Translations under genes and position numbers: made by a program | Part shown: in pieces, positions 11,042 to 23,600 of the stretch | How positions within the stretch are numbered: position 1 is the stretch's first letter | Layout of the letters: every line of letters begins with the position of its first letter | The notes under the pieces: generated by a model | What the model was told of the DNA's origin: nothing | Seen by the model: only the letters and a program-made list of their open reading frames with translations | Databases searched by the model: none | Assembly: GCF_000203815.1 (NCBI RefSeq) | Contig: NW_004457695.1 | Location: 3,284,054 to 3,348,053, forward strand | Length of the DNA: 64,000 nt | Reading direction: 5' to 3' | From: Cavenderia fasciculata | Lineage: Eukaryota > Evosea > Eumycetozoa > Acytosteliales > Cavenderiaceae

Positions 11042-11410
11042 ACATATGTTTTTGATAATAGATGAATCTATTGCATACATAAAGATTGATGGACAGATAG
11101 ATGACATCCAGCGACCTATGGTTGTAGCACCCCAAAAATTTGAATTCAAAAATCGGCGGGTGTCGTTTTAACGGTGTGAAAATTTTCCTCTCTGGTCGAA
11201 TTAGAGTAAATTCTTCTTCACCAACTTTTCTATCACCCACTGCACTACTCTTGACTGCTATATATAAGTGAGAGAGAGAGAGAAAGAAGATAAACAAACT
11301 ACTTTGTATATAATATATTCATTATTTACATATTTAAAAAGAGAAAAAGAGAGAGCGATCTAGATTAAAGGAATAGTTTGAACAATCAAATCAAATCAAA
11401 TCAAATAAAT

Positions 11411-13092
11411 ATGTTTGGAACACGTAGTAATAATAGTAATGGTAGCAACCCATTTAGTGGTGGTGCAGCTGCTTCAAAGACTGGTGGATTAAAGGATATG
11501 TTGGCATTGTATTCTGCACCATCATCTGCTACTACCACTCCAACTACAACACCAAATACATCTACTTTTGTACCATCTTCATCATCAAAGCAACAAGATT
11601 CTGCTACTCCAATAATAGTAGAAGAAAACAAAGTAGTAGAACAGATTGTTACAACTGTAGCAGATGAAAATAAAACAGACATTACACCTGTTGTACAACA
11701 ACAACAACCATCTGCTATTACTACACCTGTCAAATCAACATCATCAGTGTCAACATTGTCATCTGCTGGTGATCTATCAACTTCACCATTGACTCCACTC
11801 AATCAAAGAGTACTCAACTCTCCACCACAAAGTTCATCATCTGACGAATACGATGAAGAACATATGAAAGTATTATCAAGATCACCAAGTAGTCCTGTAT
11901 GTATATACCATCGTTATTAATTAATTACTGATCGTCATCATCATTTTCTAACCTTTTTCGCCGTTTGGTCAATATAGAATTTTAAAAATCCAAAAAACAA
12001 GGTATTAAAACATAAAAGAGTTAGAAATATGGTTAATCAATTGCCAACTATTAAATCTATGGATGGTATGTAATAATATATTTTAATTTTAATATTCATT
12101 CACTAATTTTGTTTTGTTTTGATTTGTTTTGATTTGATTTGAAAGATGTTGTAAAACTTCAAGAAGAAATTACAGAGAATAGAGACAAGATTTCCAATCT
12201 TCAACAACAATTACAAGTTTCTCAAAAGGAAAAAGGAGATGTTGAGAGTGAAAAGTTGGAATTGTTGGAAAAGTTGAGATTGGTAGAGGAAAAGCAAAAA
12301 AATGCCGATCAAAAGGTAGAAGACAGTAAAGATAGATTGGAGGAGATGACCAAACAACTCAGTACTACCATTGAAAATATGAATCAAACATTTGAGGTTA
12401 GATTGGCATCAGTCACCACTGAAAAAGAACAATCTGAAAAATATAGTTTACAATCACAATCATTACTTCGTGATCAATTGTGTCAATTACATACTCAAAA
12501 TGAAACTTCAAAGAAAATGGTAAAAACTATATAAATTAATTGGAAGTAAATAATAATAATTAATCAATTTATTTATTTATTTAAATTTTTAGGTTGAACA
12601 ATTAGAAAATGAAAGAAAACAACAAATTGAAAAGATTCAAAAACATGAAGATAAAATCAAAGAATTAAATAGTGAAGTAGAATCTACAAAATCAAATCAT
12701 ATGGATACAGTTCAAGATTTGGAATCAACCAAAGAAGCCTTTGGAAATGTTAAAAAAGAGTATGGCAAAATTAAGGAGGAAACATAAGAAAATATATAGT
12801 CTCTCTCTCTCTCTAACTTATCCCTCTCCCTTATTTTAGTTTCTTTTATTCAACATGTTTGGCAATTAAACTTAATCTTGTAATGCTTGATATTCCAATT
12901 AGTATAAGTACACAAGATCTTTGGGACGAAGCAGAGTCACAACAAATTTCACCAAATAGATTTGTAGACTTTATCAATGAAAAGATTAAAGCTTCCATTC
13001 CTCCATCACTTCCACCATCACCAGTACTTACATCAACTACTTCAACCAACGCATCAAATAATAATAAGAAAGTTCAAAAGAAAAAGAAATAA
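11411..13092 (+). CDS. Coiled-coil protein with Thr/Ser-rich N-terminus, function unknown
   Basis: Five-exon model 11411-11896, 11978-12065, 12146-12519, 12593-12759, 12840-13092, giving 455 residues with all phases consistent. Residues 1-160 are low complexity (Thr/Ser/Pro/Gln) with an early FGTRSNNSNGSNPFSGG and KTGGLKDMLALYS motif. A long coiled coil follows (about 190-370: DVVKLQEEITENRDKISNLQ and onward, heptads rich in Lys/Glu/Gln). The last exon encodes a compact conserved-looking segment, STQDLWDEAESQQISPNRF, then a basic KKVQKKKK end. The final intron uses a GTATGG donor inside KKEYGK; without it the protein would stop at 12786. I recognise no family; a structural or trafficking coiled-coil role is only a guess. 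Confidence 0.75.
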
Positions 13093-13286
13093 TCAAATAT
13101 ATTAATAATAATAATAATATTTATTTATTTATTTCCTCTTTATTTATATATATATATATATATATATACTATTTTTTTTTTGTTCATAATCATTACCCAC
13201 CCCAAACCATCTATTATAATACAATTGGTTCCCTTATAATAAAGGCATACAATATATTATATATAAAAAAGAAACCTTTTATTAAT

Positions 13287-15360
13287 TTATTTATTTTTCT
13301 TTTTTTGTGAATTGATTGGAGGAGAGGCAATCATTTCATCATCTTTAATAAATTTATTAAAGAGAACCAAAGTAGAGTTGACCTCTTTTTTATCGGTAGT
13401 GTATTGATAACCATAGAAAAGTTGATCAAATGAACGATCTTTAGGTGGGATGGAAAGATGGTCAAGTACCTTGACAGCAGATTGTGGGATAATAGATGAC
13501 AAGAGTAAGGTAGATACTCTAATCGACTCGAAAATAATATACATTACATTATTCAATCGAACCAAATCACCTGCTTTTTTACCTGGTTTTGGTACCAATG
13601 TCCATGGAGCAATTTCAACAAAATATTTGTTAACTGTATATAAAAATTCTATAATATCTTCCAATCCTCCTTTAAAATCATATCTATCAAATTTATCTTC
13701 AATATGTCCTAAAAATATAAAAACAAAATAAATATAAATAGTTAATTTGATTTGATTGGGTTTTCTTCTATTTTTACCTTTTAAATTATTAATTGAATTA
13801 ATTAAATCTTTATCAATTGGAAGGAGGTCATTATCAGATGGACGAGTTGGAAAAGTATTGGTTGGAAGGAGTGAACCAGATGAAGATCTGCTAACAAGGT
13901 TTCCATAGGTATCGGCAAGATCATTGTTGAGTTTGCTAATGACTTCTAGAGTCGAGAAATCACCGTCATTCTCCATACCTCCACAACGAAGTAAAAAGTA
14001 ACGGATGGGATCAACACCAAATTGTTCGATGGTTTTGAACGGGTCGATGACATTACCCAATGATTTTGACATTTTGACACGCTCTACCGTCCAATGAGCA
14101 TGAGCTACTACGCGAGAGGGGAGCTTGGCACCAATGGCAGAGAGGAATGCTACCCAATACACTGTATGAAATTTAATGATATCCTTGCCAATTAAATGCT
14201 CGACATTGTAGTTCCACACTGACAGGGGGTCAGTTTGATTTGGATATCCTGCCACGGTGAGGTAGTTGGTGAGTGCATCCAACCATACATAGATGGTTTG
14301 ACTGTCGTCACCTGGTACGCGAATACCCCATTCGACACGACTCGATGGACGCGAAACTGACAAATCTCTCAATCCATCCAATGCATTGAGGACCTGTGAT
14401 ACGCGCGACGCTGGTGTGATGGGGTTGGGAGTGGCCACCAACCACTCTTTAATCTGCTCTTTGAATGCCGATAGTTTAAACATGTAGTTTTCCTCGACTG
14501 TGAATACGACCGGGTTACCCGACTCTTTCGACACTTTGATCGTCTCTTTGGTCTTTTCGTTGATGACCTTGTCTTCAATCTGTTCCTCTGTCAAGAATGC
14601 TTCGTCGCTTGTGCAATACCATCCCTCATATCTCCCCTTGTAAATGTGTCCCGACTTTATCAGTTGATCCCAAATACAATGTACACTCTTTTTGTGTCTA
14701 TCTTGTGTAGTACGAATATAATCATTCATTTCAATATTTGCCAATTCAAATAATTGTTTAAACTAAATCGATCGAAAGAAAAGTAATGTTAACATATATA
14801 TATCATCATATTTATCTTTATATTATATATCTGTGTTTACATACAGTTGAAGAGATAGAGTCACAGTATTGTAGAGTATTTTGATTATTCTTTTTAGCAG
14901 CTTCTTGTACCTTTGTTCCATGTTCATCGGTACCGGTCACCAGAAAGGTAGGGAACCCCTTTAACTTGTTCCAACGACATGCAGCATCGGCCAACAATGC
15001 AGTGTACAAATGTCCAATATGAGGTGATGCATTGACATAGAATATAGGTGTTGTAATGTATTTTGGTCCATTTACAGTCTTGTGACCACTAATACTACTT
15101 AGATTTCTTTTGAATTCATTGATTGTTTGATGTCTTGTTAATGTTGCAGCTGTTGTAGTCGTAGTAGTAGTAGCAGTATTTGTAGTACTTGTAGTACTTG
15201 TTGTAGTAGTACTATACCATTTCGTATTCGTATTATTGTTATAATTTGTGAATGAATACAATGACGACGATGATGATGATGAAGATAATGAACCAACACC
15301 ACTTCCGATGCTGCTACCTCGTTGTATAAACTGTTTTGATAATCTACCAACTATCATCAT
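13287..15360 (-). CDS. mmetS: Methionyl-tRNA synthetase, mitochondrial
   Basis: Charges mitochondrial tRNA-Met with methionine using ATP. Exons 15360-14845, 14762-13778 and 13708-13287 join in phase to 640 residues, close to the MARS2/bacterial short type. Class I signatures are both present: the HIGH motif in [17 protein letters not shown] and the KMSKS motif in [34 protein letters not shown] and the anticodon-recognition end of the catalytic core ([16 protein letters not shown]) are also clear. The first 85 residues form a Ser/Thr/Asn-rich, acid-free leader starting [17 protein letters not shown], which fits a mitochondrial presequence with an inserted homopolymer region. There is no C-terminal tRNA-binding (EMAP-like) extension, as expected for the organellar enzyme. 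Confidence 0.95.
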
Positions 15361-16424
15361 TTCTTAAGAACTGCACTAGTTGATTAAAAAATGAATGAAT
15401 GATGATGATGAATGAATGAATGATAAATAAATATTAATGTTCCCTTCAAAATTAATTCGGTCGTAATCATTATCTCGTTTTTGGGCAAGTAGCACCCTCC
15501 CAATATCGATCAATATTTTAAGTGATGTCCCTCCCTGGCACTATTATTAATAATAATAATAATACTACTATTTCACCAAACCATAAATAATATATATTAT
15601 ATAATACCATACCAACACCATGACATCATCGTCAGTATTTCTCTATATATTATTACGCGATTGTATTTAGATCTTATAAGTATACTTTTTTTTTCATATC
15701 TTGTTGTTGTACAATGGGGTGTAGATCCACATCGTACCGCCGACTTTCATCGGTGTTGTGTTGTGGTGTAGTGTTTGTTGGGGTGCCACGATCAAAGCCA
15801 GCCGTGTGGAATGATTAAAACCAAAAACAATTCAATATTAAAATAATCACGATGTGGTCGTTAACCGCCCCCTGCTGATTACCTTGGCCATTCTTCTTTT
15901 TCTTTTAAAATAACATTTTTATATTCTATTTATTATTTATTTATTTATATATCAAGCTAAGATATTCTATATATAACATATATATATTCGCATCAAAGTC
16001 AAAAACCGAGAGACGATTATTAGTTTAGAATACAACACCACCAAACAACATCACTCATCACACACTAGTATTCACCACCACCATACTAGTATTCAACCTC
16101 TTCCCTTTTGTACCACCCCTTCCCTTACTTCAAATTTTTTAAATCATCATCCAATAATCCTTCTGCTGTCATTTTTGTATCATAATACAACAACAACAAC
16201 AACAACAACAGCAACAACATCAAATAATAATTAATTAAACACATAACATAAATTATAGAGTAGAGTATAGTTGAATAAACATCTATCACATCATCCTCCT
16301 CCTCCTCCTTGTACAATTTAAACAAACAACTGTAAAGATATCTTTCTTTATTTATTTATTTATTTATTTAAATCAACCATATTTCAATCAATTATAAATT
16401 ATCAATCAATCATCTGATAAGAAA
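15361..16424. other. Divergent intergenic region
   Basis: 1.06 kb between the divergent mmetS and tetraspanin-like genes, AT-rich with (CAA)n at 16189-16220 and GC-richer patches (15475-15540, 15720-15800). The minus-strand open frame at 16125-16325 is low-complexity Leu runs. No gene seen. Confidence 0.55.
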
Positions 16425-17097
16425 ATGGGTAGTAAACTTGAAACAGCATTACGAGTGATCGTTATTTTTTGTGGAGTTGCATTGGCATGTCTAACGATTC
16501 CCTATTGGATATATATGAAGATTGCCATCGATCATGACTCTTATGTACCGATGGGTATTTACATTGCATCTGCCATCATCCTTTTGATTTTGGCATTTTT
16601 GGGTATATTTGGTGCTATCCGTAAGAGCAGAGGTCTCCTTTTATATGTATGTTTTGAAAAAGAAACTCAAAAGTGTAGATCCCATTTAAATACTTTCAAG
16701 AGTACTAACTAACCAACCAACCATTCCATTCCAATTCAATCTATTATTATTATTATTATTATTATAGTTTGCAGTAGTCATGATTATGATGTTTTTGTTT
16801 GGCATTGCTCAAATTATTGTCACGGCATTGGATGTTGCCGGTTGTGGAGATGATCCAAGCAGCAATTTTAGTTTCTTGTGTTCTGTCAATACTGTTGGTT
16901 ATTATGTTCCAGTTGGTATTTTACTTTTCATCAATGTATGTTGTTGTGTTCTATAGTAGATAGAATCATCCAAATCAATCAAATCACAACTTCAAGGTCT
17001 CTAACATTTTACTTATTATTTCTAGATCTTTGGTGCAGTCATGGCTCTTTGGTTACGATACAAGTTGGTTCATGATACTGAAGGAAAATATTATTAA
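16425..17097 (+). CDS. Small four-span membrane protein, tetraspanin-like
   Basis: Exons 16425-16646, 16768-16935 and 17026-17097 give 153 residues. Four hydrophobic helices: about 9-31 (VIVIFCGVALACLTIPYWIY), 43-65, 75-97 and 120-145. The helix 2-3 join, FLGIFGAIRKSRGLLLYFAV, is very close to the tetraspanin signature around the small inner loop. The large outer loop normally holding CCG and further cysteines is only about 20 residues here (GCGDDPSSNFSFLC), with two cysteines that could pair. So it is either a minimal tetraspanin or a related four-span family. Plasma or endosomal membrane is likely; partners are unknown. The ATG is preceded by an AAAA box as is usual in these genomes. Confidence 0.75.
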
Positions 17098-18016
17098 TAA
17101 TAATAATCCACTCAAACCAAAAATAATAATAAATAAAAATAATTAATAATTTAAATAATTAATGATTGATGGTGGATGGATGAAAAATAAGACATCCAAC
17201 CAATGAGGCATTGAAGAAATCCGACCCACACACATGTGTCTGTTGTGTTTTTAAACGAAAAAAGAGAGATGGCCTTAATGCATCGGATTGACCCATCGAT
17301 TATGATAAAACAGTCAGGCCAGGCTGGGGAATGAGAATGACCGAAATCTGATTGTGTTTGTTTGTTTGTGCGTGTGTGGGTGTTTGAAAGAGAGAGAGAT
17401 GTTTGTAAATCAATCCATACTTGTTTCTTGAGTATATCTCACCTAACCCTCATCGTAATAACAGTAATAAGAGTGCAATCATTCCCACCAAAACACATTA
17501 TTTTACAGTTACCCTAGAGTAGTTGTCGAATTCAAAACATTCAAGCTTATTTGTTGTTGTTGTAAGAGTATGTTGTAACTGTAACTTATTCTCATTACAA
17601 TACGCTATCGTCTTGTTTCTTTCTGTTCCTCATTATACTTTCTTCTCTTGTCTTGAAAGTAGACAACCCACCACCCACACAGTTTCTTCATCTAAACACC
17701 ATCTTCACACTATACCACCATCGTGTTTGATGATACATATATCTTGGCACCCGATCACCCTTCCCACACACTAATCCGACAATAAACATAAACATATTAT
17801 TTTTATAATAATAATAATAAATAATAAATAATTAGTATTATTAAAGTGAAGTGATCCGATTAATTGATTTATTAATGGATTGATTGATTCATCATCATCA
17901 CCAACAACAATAATAATAACAACAACAACAAGTCAGTTTTGGTCATCATTATTATTATTCTCAAAATAATATAATACAACAACAACAAACAACCCCATAT
18001 ATATATATTTCTGGAG
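17098..18016. other. Intergenic spacer
   Basis: Between two plus-strand genes. Mixed low-complexity sequence with TAA/CAA runs; the open frame at 17523-17774 has no recognisable features. Nothing further seen. Confidence 0.5.
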
Positions 18017-19842
18017 ATGGATTGTACATCTATTATCAATTCAACAACAACAACAACAACAATAATTAATGGAATAACAGCCATGGAAGTTGAAATTGAT
18101 TTTAAAAGATTGACAAACTTGTTTAAAGGAATCATTCATCATCAATATTTAAAGAATTATTTGATTAAATCAATCAAGGAAATACATCAACATAAATTCA
18201 AAGATGAACAATGTACTGAATTGGCAAAGGTGCATACATGGACCGAAGTGTTGACATTACCAAACATTCTACTCAAGTACAGATACTATGATTTGTATCG
18301 AGATTGTACCAACCAATTACTTTTAATCGGGTCGACCAACAAACACCAAGTGTTTTGGGATCTTTTAGCAACATTGGATCCATCCACCACTTTTCCCAAC
18401 TTTCTCAGACCATATATCGCCGAATACCTAGATCATCGAAAACTAACCATCAACGAATGGAAGAAACTATTTCAGTTTGTTTTACAAATGTCTCCATTCT
18501 ACTTTCAAGATGCATTACAAATTGAAAGAAATAGAATGGAAAGAAAATTAAAAGAATCATCTTTGGCTGATGAAATGGATCTTGACATCGATGATGATGA
18601 TGACAATCACAGATACCATGATTTTGGTTCAGATGATGATGATGATGATGATGATGAAGTAGAAGTAGAGGAAGAGGTAGATGAAGGTGAAGATGAAGAT
18701 ATAGAAAGAAAAAAAAGATAGATAAAGATGAAGATGAATCTATTCAATCATCTCAAGTTTCATTGGACGAAGATGCATTAATGGATATTAGAGATGATTT
18801 AAGATTGTTTGGTGAATTGGGTGACTTATTTTCAACTAATCGGTCAATGCAAATGGTTCAACAAACAGTGAAATCATTTAATTTCGGAAACTATGTTGGA
18901 GACTTGGAAAAGTTTGTATATTTGGAAAAGAGTGGTGTCATATTTTGCACGACCATGGCTATGGATAGAGCAGCGACGAGAGGTGATTTAGAGATGGTGA
19001 AATACCTACAGGCCAATCGAACAGAGGGGTGTAGTGATGAAGGGCTTGGTGGAGCCATTGAAAACGCTCATTTGGACGTTGTCCACTTTATACTCGAGAA
19101 TCAGATGCTGAGAGGCCACGGATGCCACAACGACGCGTTTGTTCGGGCATCAGCACACGGCCATCTCAAAGTATTTGAGTACTTTCATCAACACTATCCA
19201 CACGATCGAATGTGGCGCGCTGCCACCTACATGAACCAAGCTGCTCAACACGGCCATTTGTCGTTGCTCAAGTTCCTACATTTTCATAGAACCGACTTTT
19301 ACAGCCTACGTTCCGAGATTGATTTGGACCAAACCATTGCCAATTGTCGTGGTGACCCCTCCAAACAAAAGAGTATCGAGCAGACGGCACTGTTTATAAT
19401 GGAGCATCGACAGGACCAGCTCGCATCGCCGTCTATCCTCAGCACGGCACTCCAACGCGGATCGATGGTGTTGGTCGAGAGAATATGGGCGTGCAACAGA
19501 CTTCGCGATCGCAAGAGCACCAACAGCTACCTATTGGATGCTGTAGCTGGACGCAATATCGATGCTGTCCGATTCATCCATGCCAACCATCCCTTTGCCT
19601 CGACTATGATCCGCGACAATGCACCAATGGTGCGAGCTGCTCGCAATGGTGATATCGAGATTCTCGCCTACCTCGCTCAACACCGAGCCCAAGGTTGTGT
19701 CTTGGATGCACTCGACGTTCAACATATCAAAAAGAATAAGCCACAAACCACCAAATTCTTCCTCGTCAATCCATCATCACTTTCAAAACCATCCTATCAA
19801 TTACTTTTTGATAGTAGCAACGAAACTAATATATCAAACTAA
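18017..19842 (+). CDS. Dictyostelid ankyrin-repeat-type protein with one frameshift
   Basis: Intronless gene read in two frames. The first (18017-18721) has a Thr-rich start, a helical region (YYDLYRDCTNQLLLIGSTNK and onward) typical of the large dictyostelid degenerate-ankyrin family, and an Asp/Glu tract. It stops at TAG just after an A8 run (about 18707-18714). One more A would carry it on through DKDEDESIQSSQVSLDEDAL into the second frame (to 19842). That part holds at least seven ankyrin-like units such as MDRAATRGDLEMVKYLQANR, AFVRASAHGHLKVFEYFHQ and QAAQHGHLSLLKFLHFHR. Expected product about 608 residues. The break in a homopolymer next to an otherwise undamaged frame suggests either a sequence error or a very recent mutation. 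Biochemical role of the family is unknown; protein binding is inferred. Confidence 0.75.
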
Positions 19843-19971
19843 CTAACCACCAAAATCATTAATCAAATTTGTAAATAGAACTCTCAAACTTAATATTACT
19901 CATTGTATATATCATCCATCCATCCATCCCCCTAGGCACACATAACTTTATTAAATAAATAAATAAATCAA

Positions 19972-20292
19972 TCAAATGAAATCAACTTTTTGTTCATAAT
20001 AAGTAAACACATTAATGTTTCCAAAATAAACCTGGTTTATTTTAAGAAAATTCGTTGTATGCATATCCATGAAAAAGATTTGATTGCATTTCAGTTCCAT
20101 GAGGTGGACAAGAATTAGGGGAAAGTGAATAATGTTTCTAGAATCGTCGATGGTTGCATTTCCAGATGATCGCGATTCAACAAACAAAAAGCCTACCGAC
20201 TCCATGTATCCAATATTATAAGGTAAATCACCAATTATTTCATGTCTTGTGATCGACTTGCCAGTGGTCGAGTAGTGGATAATGAACAACAA
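19972..20292 (-). CDS. Hypothetical protein fragment, possibly one exon of a secreted repeat protein
   Basis: An open frame of about 106 codons with natural-looking residue use: TTGKSITRHEIIGDLPYNIG, then MESVGFLFVESRSSGNA. The pattern (T)TGK..I....I.GDLPYNIGY resembles beta-propeller-like repeat proteins in which each blade carries a D.xTG turn. No clear start, signal peptide or upstream exon was found; a possible N-terminus MGLITNQISYYLF lies in another frame. It may be a decayed gene. Coding status moderate, identity unknown. Confidence 0.4.
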   Translation of the reverse strand: MLFIIHYSTTGKSITRHEIIGDLPYNIGYMESVGFLFVESRSSGNATIDDSRNIIHFPLILVHLMELKCNQIFFMDMHTTNFLKINQVYFGNINVFTYYEQKVDFI

Positions 20293-20400
20293 ATAAATAA
20301 TAAGATATTTGGTTAGTTATTAAACCCATCTCCTTTGAAGGGGCAATATAATTACCTTTTTTTTTCAGACATATTTACTTCCATTGATTGGGAAGGAGAA

Positions 20401-20469
20401 TGAAATTCATTATTCTTGCAATATTATTTGTGTGTACAATGATTGAAACGAAACGAGTGACATCATGAT
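20401..20469 (+). other. Signal-peptide-like remnant
   Basis: ATG at 20401 opens MKFIILAILFVCTMIETKR and stops 22 codons in. It resembles the first exon of the secreted protein gene at 40013 (MKLIILATLFLILCLGII). No following exon is seen, so this looks like a leftover start exon rather than a gene. Confidence 0.3.
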
Positions 20470-20636
20470 GCATGTGTCAGAGGGTTATAACCTTGTTTGT
20501 TTGAATTAATTTATTTTTTTTCGAGGAGGTGAGTTCATTCAAGCAAAAGTTTTATACGGTTCACTGAGTATGTTGACTTATTAAATTTTATAGAGAATAC
20601 AGAAAAGTAGTAAAGGGGACATATAAATAAATTTAT

Positions 20637-23600
20637 ATGAACCCCAATAATAACATACTAGTTACAATGCAGAGAGGTATGAAATATTCTTGTCTTTGTC
20701 AGATTGATGATCGATCGTACTTACTGATGATTCATTTATCTCTATATACAAACTACTACTACTACTACTCCTACTACTACTGTAGCCGAGGCACAGGTAC
20801 CACCAGCTCAAAAGAGTTATTATGAAGAGTTGTTTCAATTAGCAGATATCGATAGAGATCATGTGATTGGTCCAGGTGATGCATCATTCTTTAGAAAATC
20901 ATCATTGGCTGATGAAACTTTAAAAGATGTATGTGATGGATGAACAACAACCAACAACAGATAGACGATATATATATATATATATATATATACTAATATA
21001 CTACTACTAACTTTATAGATTTGGAATTTAGCAGATGTAAAGGATGGATATTTAGATTTGGAGGATTTTATAGTTGCTTTAAAGTTGATATCATTGACAC
21101 AGTTGGGTGCACCAGTTACATTGGATAGTATAAAAGCAATGCCTGTTGTACCTCCACCTAAACTACTTGATGTTCCACCCATCAAATTCGATTGGATCGT
21201 TCCACAATCTGAAAAGAACAACTATGTTGAAATATTTAACAAGAATGATGATGATAGTGATGGTTATATTAGTGGTATGAAGAAAGAAAAAGAAAAGAAA
21301 AAGAAAATTAATTAAATTTATTTATTTATTTCTATTGATTTCTAGGTCAACAAGCAAGATCATTATTTAGTTCATCAGGATTACCAATGAAAATACTTGG
21401 ACATATTTGGTACTTGTCTGATATGAATGCTGATCAAAGATTGGATTGTCAGGAATTTATTATTGCAACATTCCTCATTCGTTCAGTGTTGAAGGGATAT
21501 GACTTGCCAAGCAAGCTACCAGATCAACTTATTCAATCGTCACACTATGTAAGTAGTGTCGGTGTACCTTCACCAAAGGTACCAGATTGGTTGATTCCAC
21601 CCGCTGAAAGAATCATCAATGAAGATATCTTTAACAAAAATCAACAAAATGGTGCTATCTCTGGTATGTAAACAAAAAAAAGAAAAAAAAGAAAAGGGGA
21701 ATATTATATTAACAATTATAATATTGCAGGCAAACAAGCAAAGGTAATATTTGAAAAATCAGGATTACCAGTACAAGATTTAAAGGTTATTTGGGATCTT
21801 TCAGATTACGATCAAGCTCAATGGTTGGATAAACAAAAGTTTGTCATTGCAATGTTTTTGATTAGCCAAAGAAAAAAGAAAAAAGAGTTCCCAACCTCTT
21901 TACCTCAAATTTTAATTGAATCTTCTAAATCTTCTTATTTACCAATCTCTCCACCTCCAATTGTAAGAAAAAGATCAGCTTTATGTATCCAAATAGTTAT
22001 TAATAATTTATTTTCTTTTAGGTTGAACAATCAAATGATAACAAAACATCAAGTGGAAAATATAATATTGATTTGGCAGATATTGTTTCAAAGACTGAAC
22101 CTGTTATGGGAGGTGGTATGCCATCACCAGTATCTCAACAACAACCTCAAGAGTTTATGAATAATAATAATAGTATTCTTCCAGTTGTTGATCAACAACC
22201 AAATCCATTACGTACATCTTTGACTATTCCACCTCCACCATCAGCTTCTACTCAACATCAACAACAACAATTTTATAATAATCAAGGTATGGTAGGATCA
22301 GGTTCAGGGTCAGTATCTAAACAATCACCCATTCAACAACACCACCAACAACAACAAATACATTCAATGTCAGCTCCAATTACACCACAACAACAACAAG
22401 TGTATATGCAATCACCAGCTCAAGTACAAGCCAAAGAGGCAATTGAGCGTGTAAAGCAAGCCACTTTGGAAAAGGAAAAGTCATTGGCCGATCTCAAACA
22501 ACAATTTATTGAAGAGAGCAAGGCTACATTGGAACTTCAACAACAATTGGCTGCAGAGACACAGATATTGGAAGAAGTTTCTGCAGATATGCGTCAATGT
22601 GAAGACAACCTACAACTACAAAAGCAAGAGACCATGGCAGTCAAGGAAAAGATCTCATCGGTGCGAGTAGAGATCAAAATGAACAAGTCACAATTGGAGC
22701 AAGTAAAAAAGTTGTTGAGCGAAAAGACAGAACAGTTTGAAGAACAAAACGAATCACTCTCGTCACTTCAAAACGATTTGCAAGAGAAAAAAGCTGATCT
22801 CGAGAAATACAACCAAGAGGTTGAGAAATTGATTGCTCAAATCGAATCGATAAAGTCGTTAAAGTCAGATTCTAAAGGCGAGTTGAAACAAGTAAACAGT
22901 GCTTTGACTAGTGCCAAAGGACAAGTCTCCCAATTGACAGATGAATTTAAACAACTTAAAACACAAGCAAATATTCAATCACCTCCTCCTCAACAACATC
23001 ATGTTGTTTCACCAACCAAACAACAACCAACATCACCCTTTGATGATAATGATAATGAAAATCCATTCTCATCAAAAGATAATAATGATGAATGGGGATC
23101 TTTTGAAACTGTATCTTTTAACAATAGTAACAATAATAATAATAATAATGTACAACAACAACAACAGCAACAACAACAACAACAAACAACAAATGTTGTT
23201 ACATCACCAACAAATTTAACGTCACCAACATCAGTATTTTCTTCATCAAAGAATATGTTTGATACACCACCACAAACAAACAAGAATCCTCAAAGAACTG
23301 CAAGCAACAATCAGTTGACGGGATCATCGACCTCGTCATTTAAAGCAACTACCTTTGACAGCACCAGTAATCTCAAGGGATCAACTTCGTCCTATCAAAG
23401 CGCCATGTTTGACAATGTGTCTACATCTGGTCCGTTTGAGGAAAAGTTTAATAATAGTACGTTTGGAGGTGGTGATGAATTTGGTTCGTTTGGTGTGTCG
23501 AATGAACAACCATTCAATCCATCCATGGTTGCTACCAATGCCAGTGGCACCAACTCTTCTAGTTCATCTTCCAACAATATTGCAGCTGTTGCAGCCGTAG

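Larger units (their letters stand above)
10076..11410. other. Divergent intergenic region between lrrA and the coiled-coil gene
   Basis: Shared upstream region of two divergent genes, AT-rich with GGAGG (10275-10300), TGATGATG (10375-10400) and (ATTG)n (11007-11040) tracts. A minus-strand micro-ORF of 26 residues at 10750-10670 is almost wholly hydrophobic. Minus-strand frames over 10893-11297 are mostly low complexity. No gene is firmly supported. Confidence 0.5.

Noticed and set aside
10893-11297. 134-codon minus-strand open frame
   Set aside because: Half of it comes from the (ATTG)n tract (QSINQSINQS) and TATA runs, it has no domain, and it lies in a divergent promoter region.
12786-12840. 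End of the coiled-coil gene at TAA 12786 and a separate gene from 12859
   Set aside because: A GTATGG donor at 12760 and the acceptor at 12839 join in phase to give one 455-residue protein; a separate 77-residue gene 20 bases after the acceptor is less likely, though not excluded.
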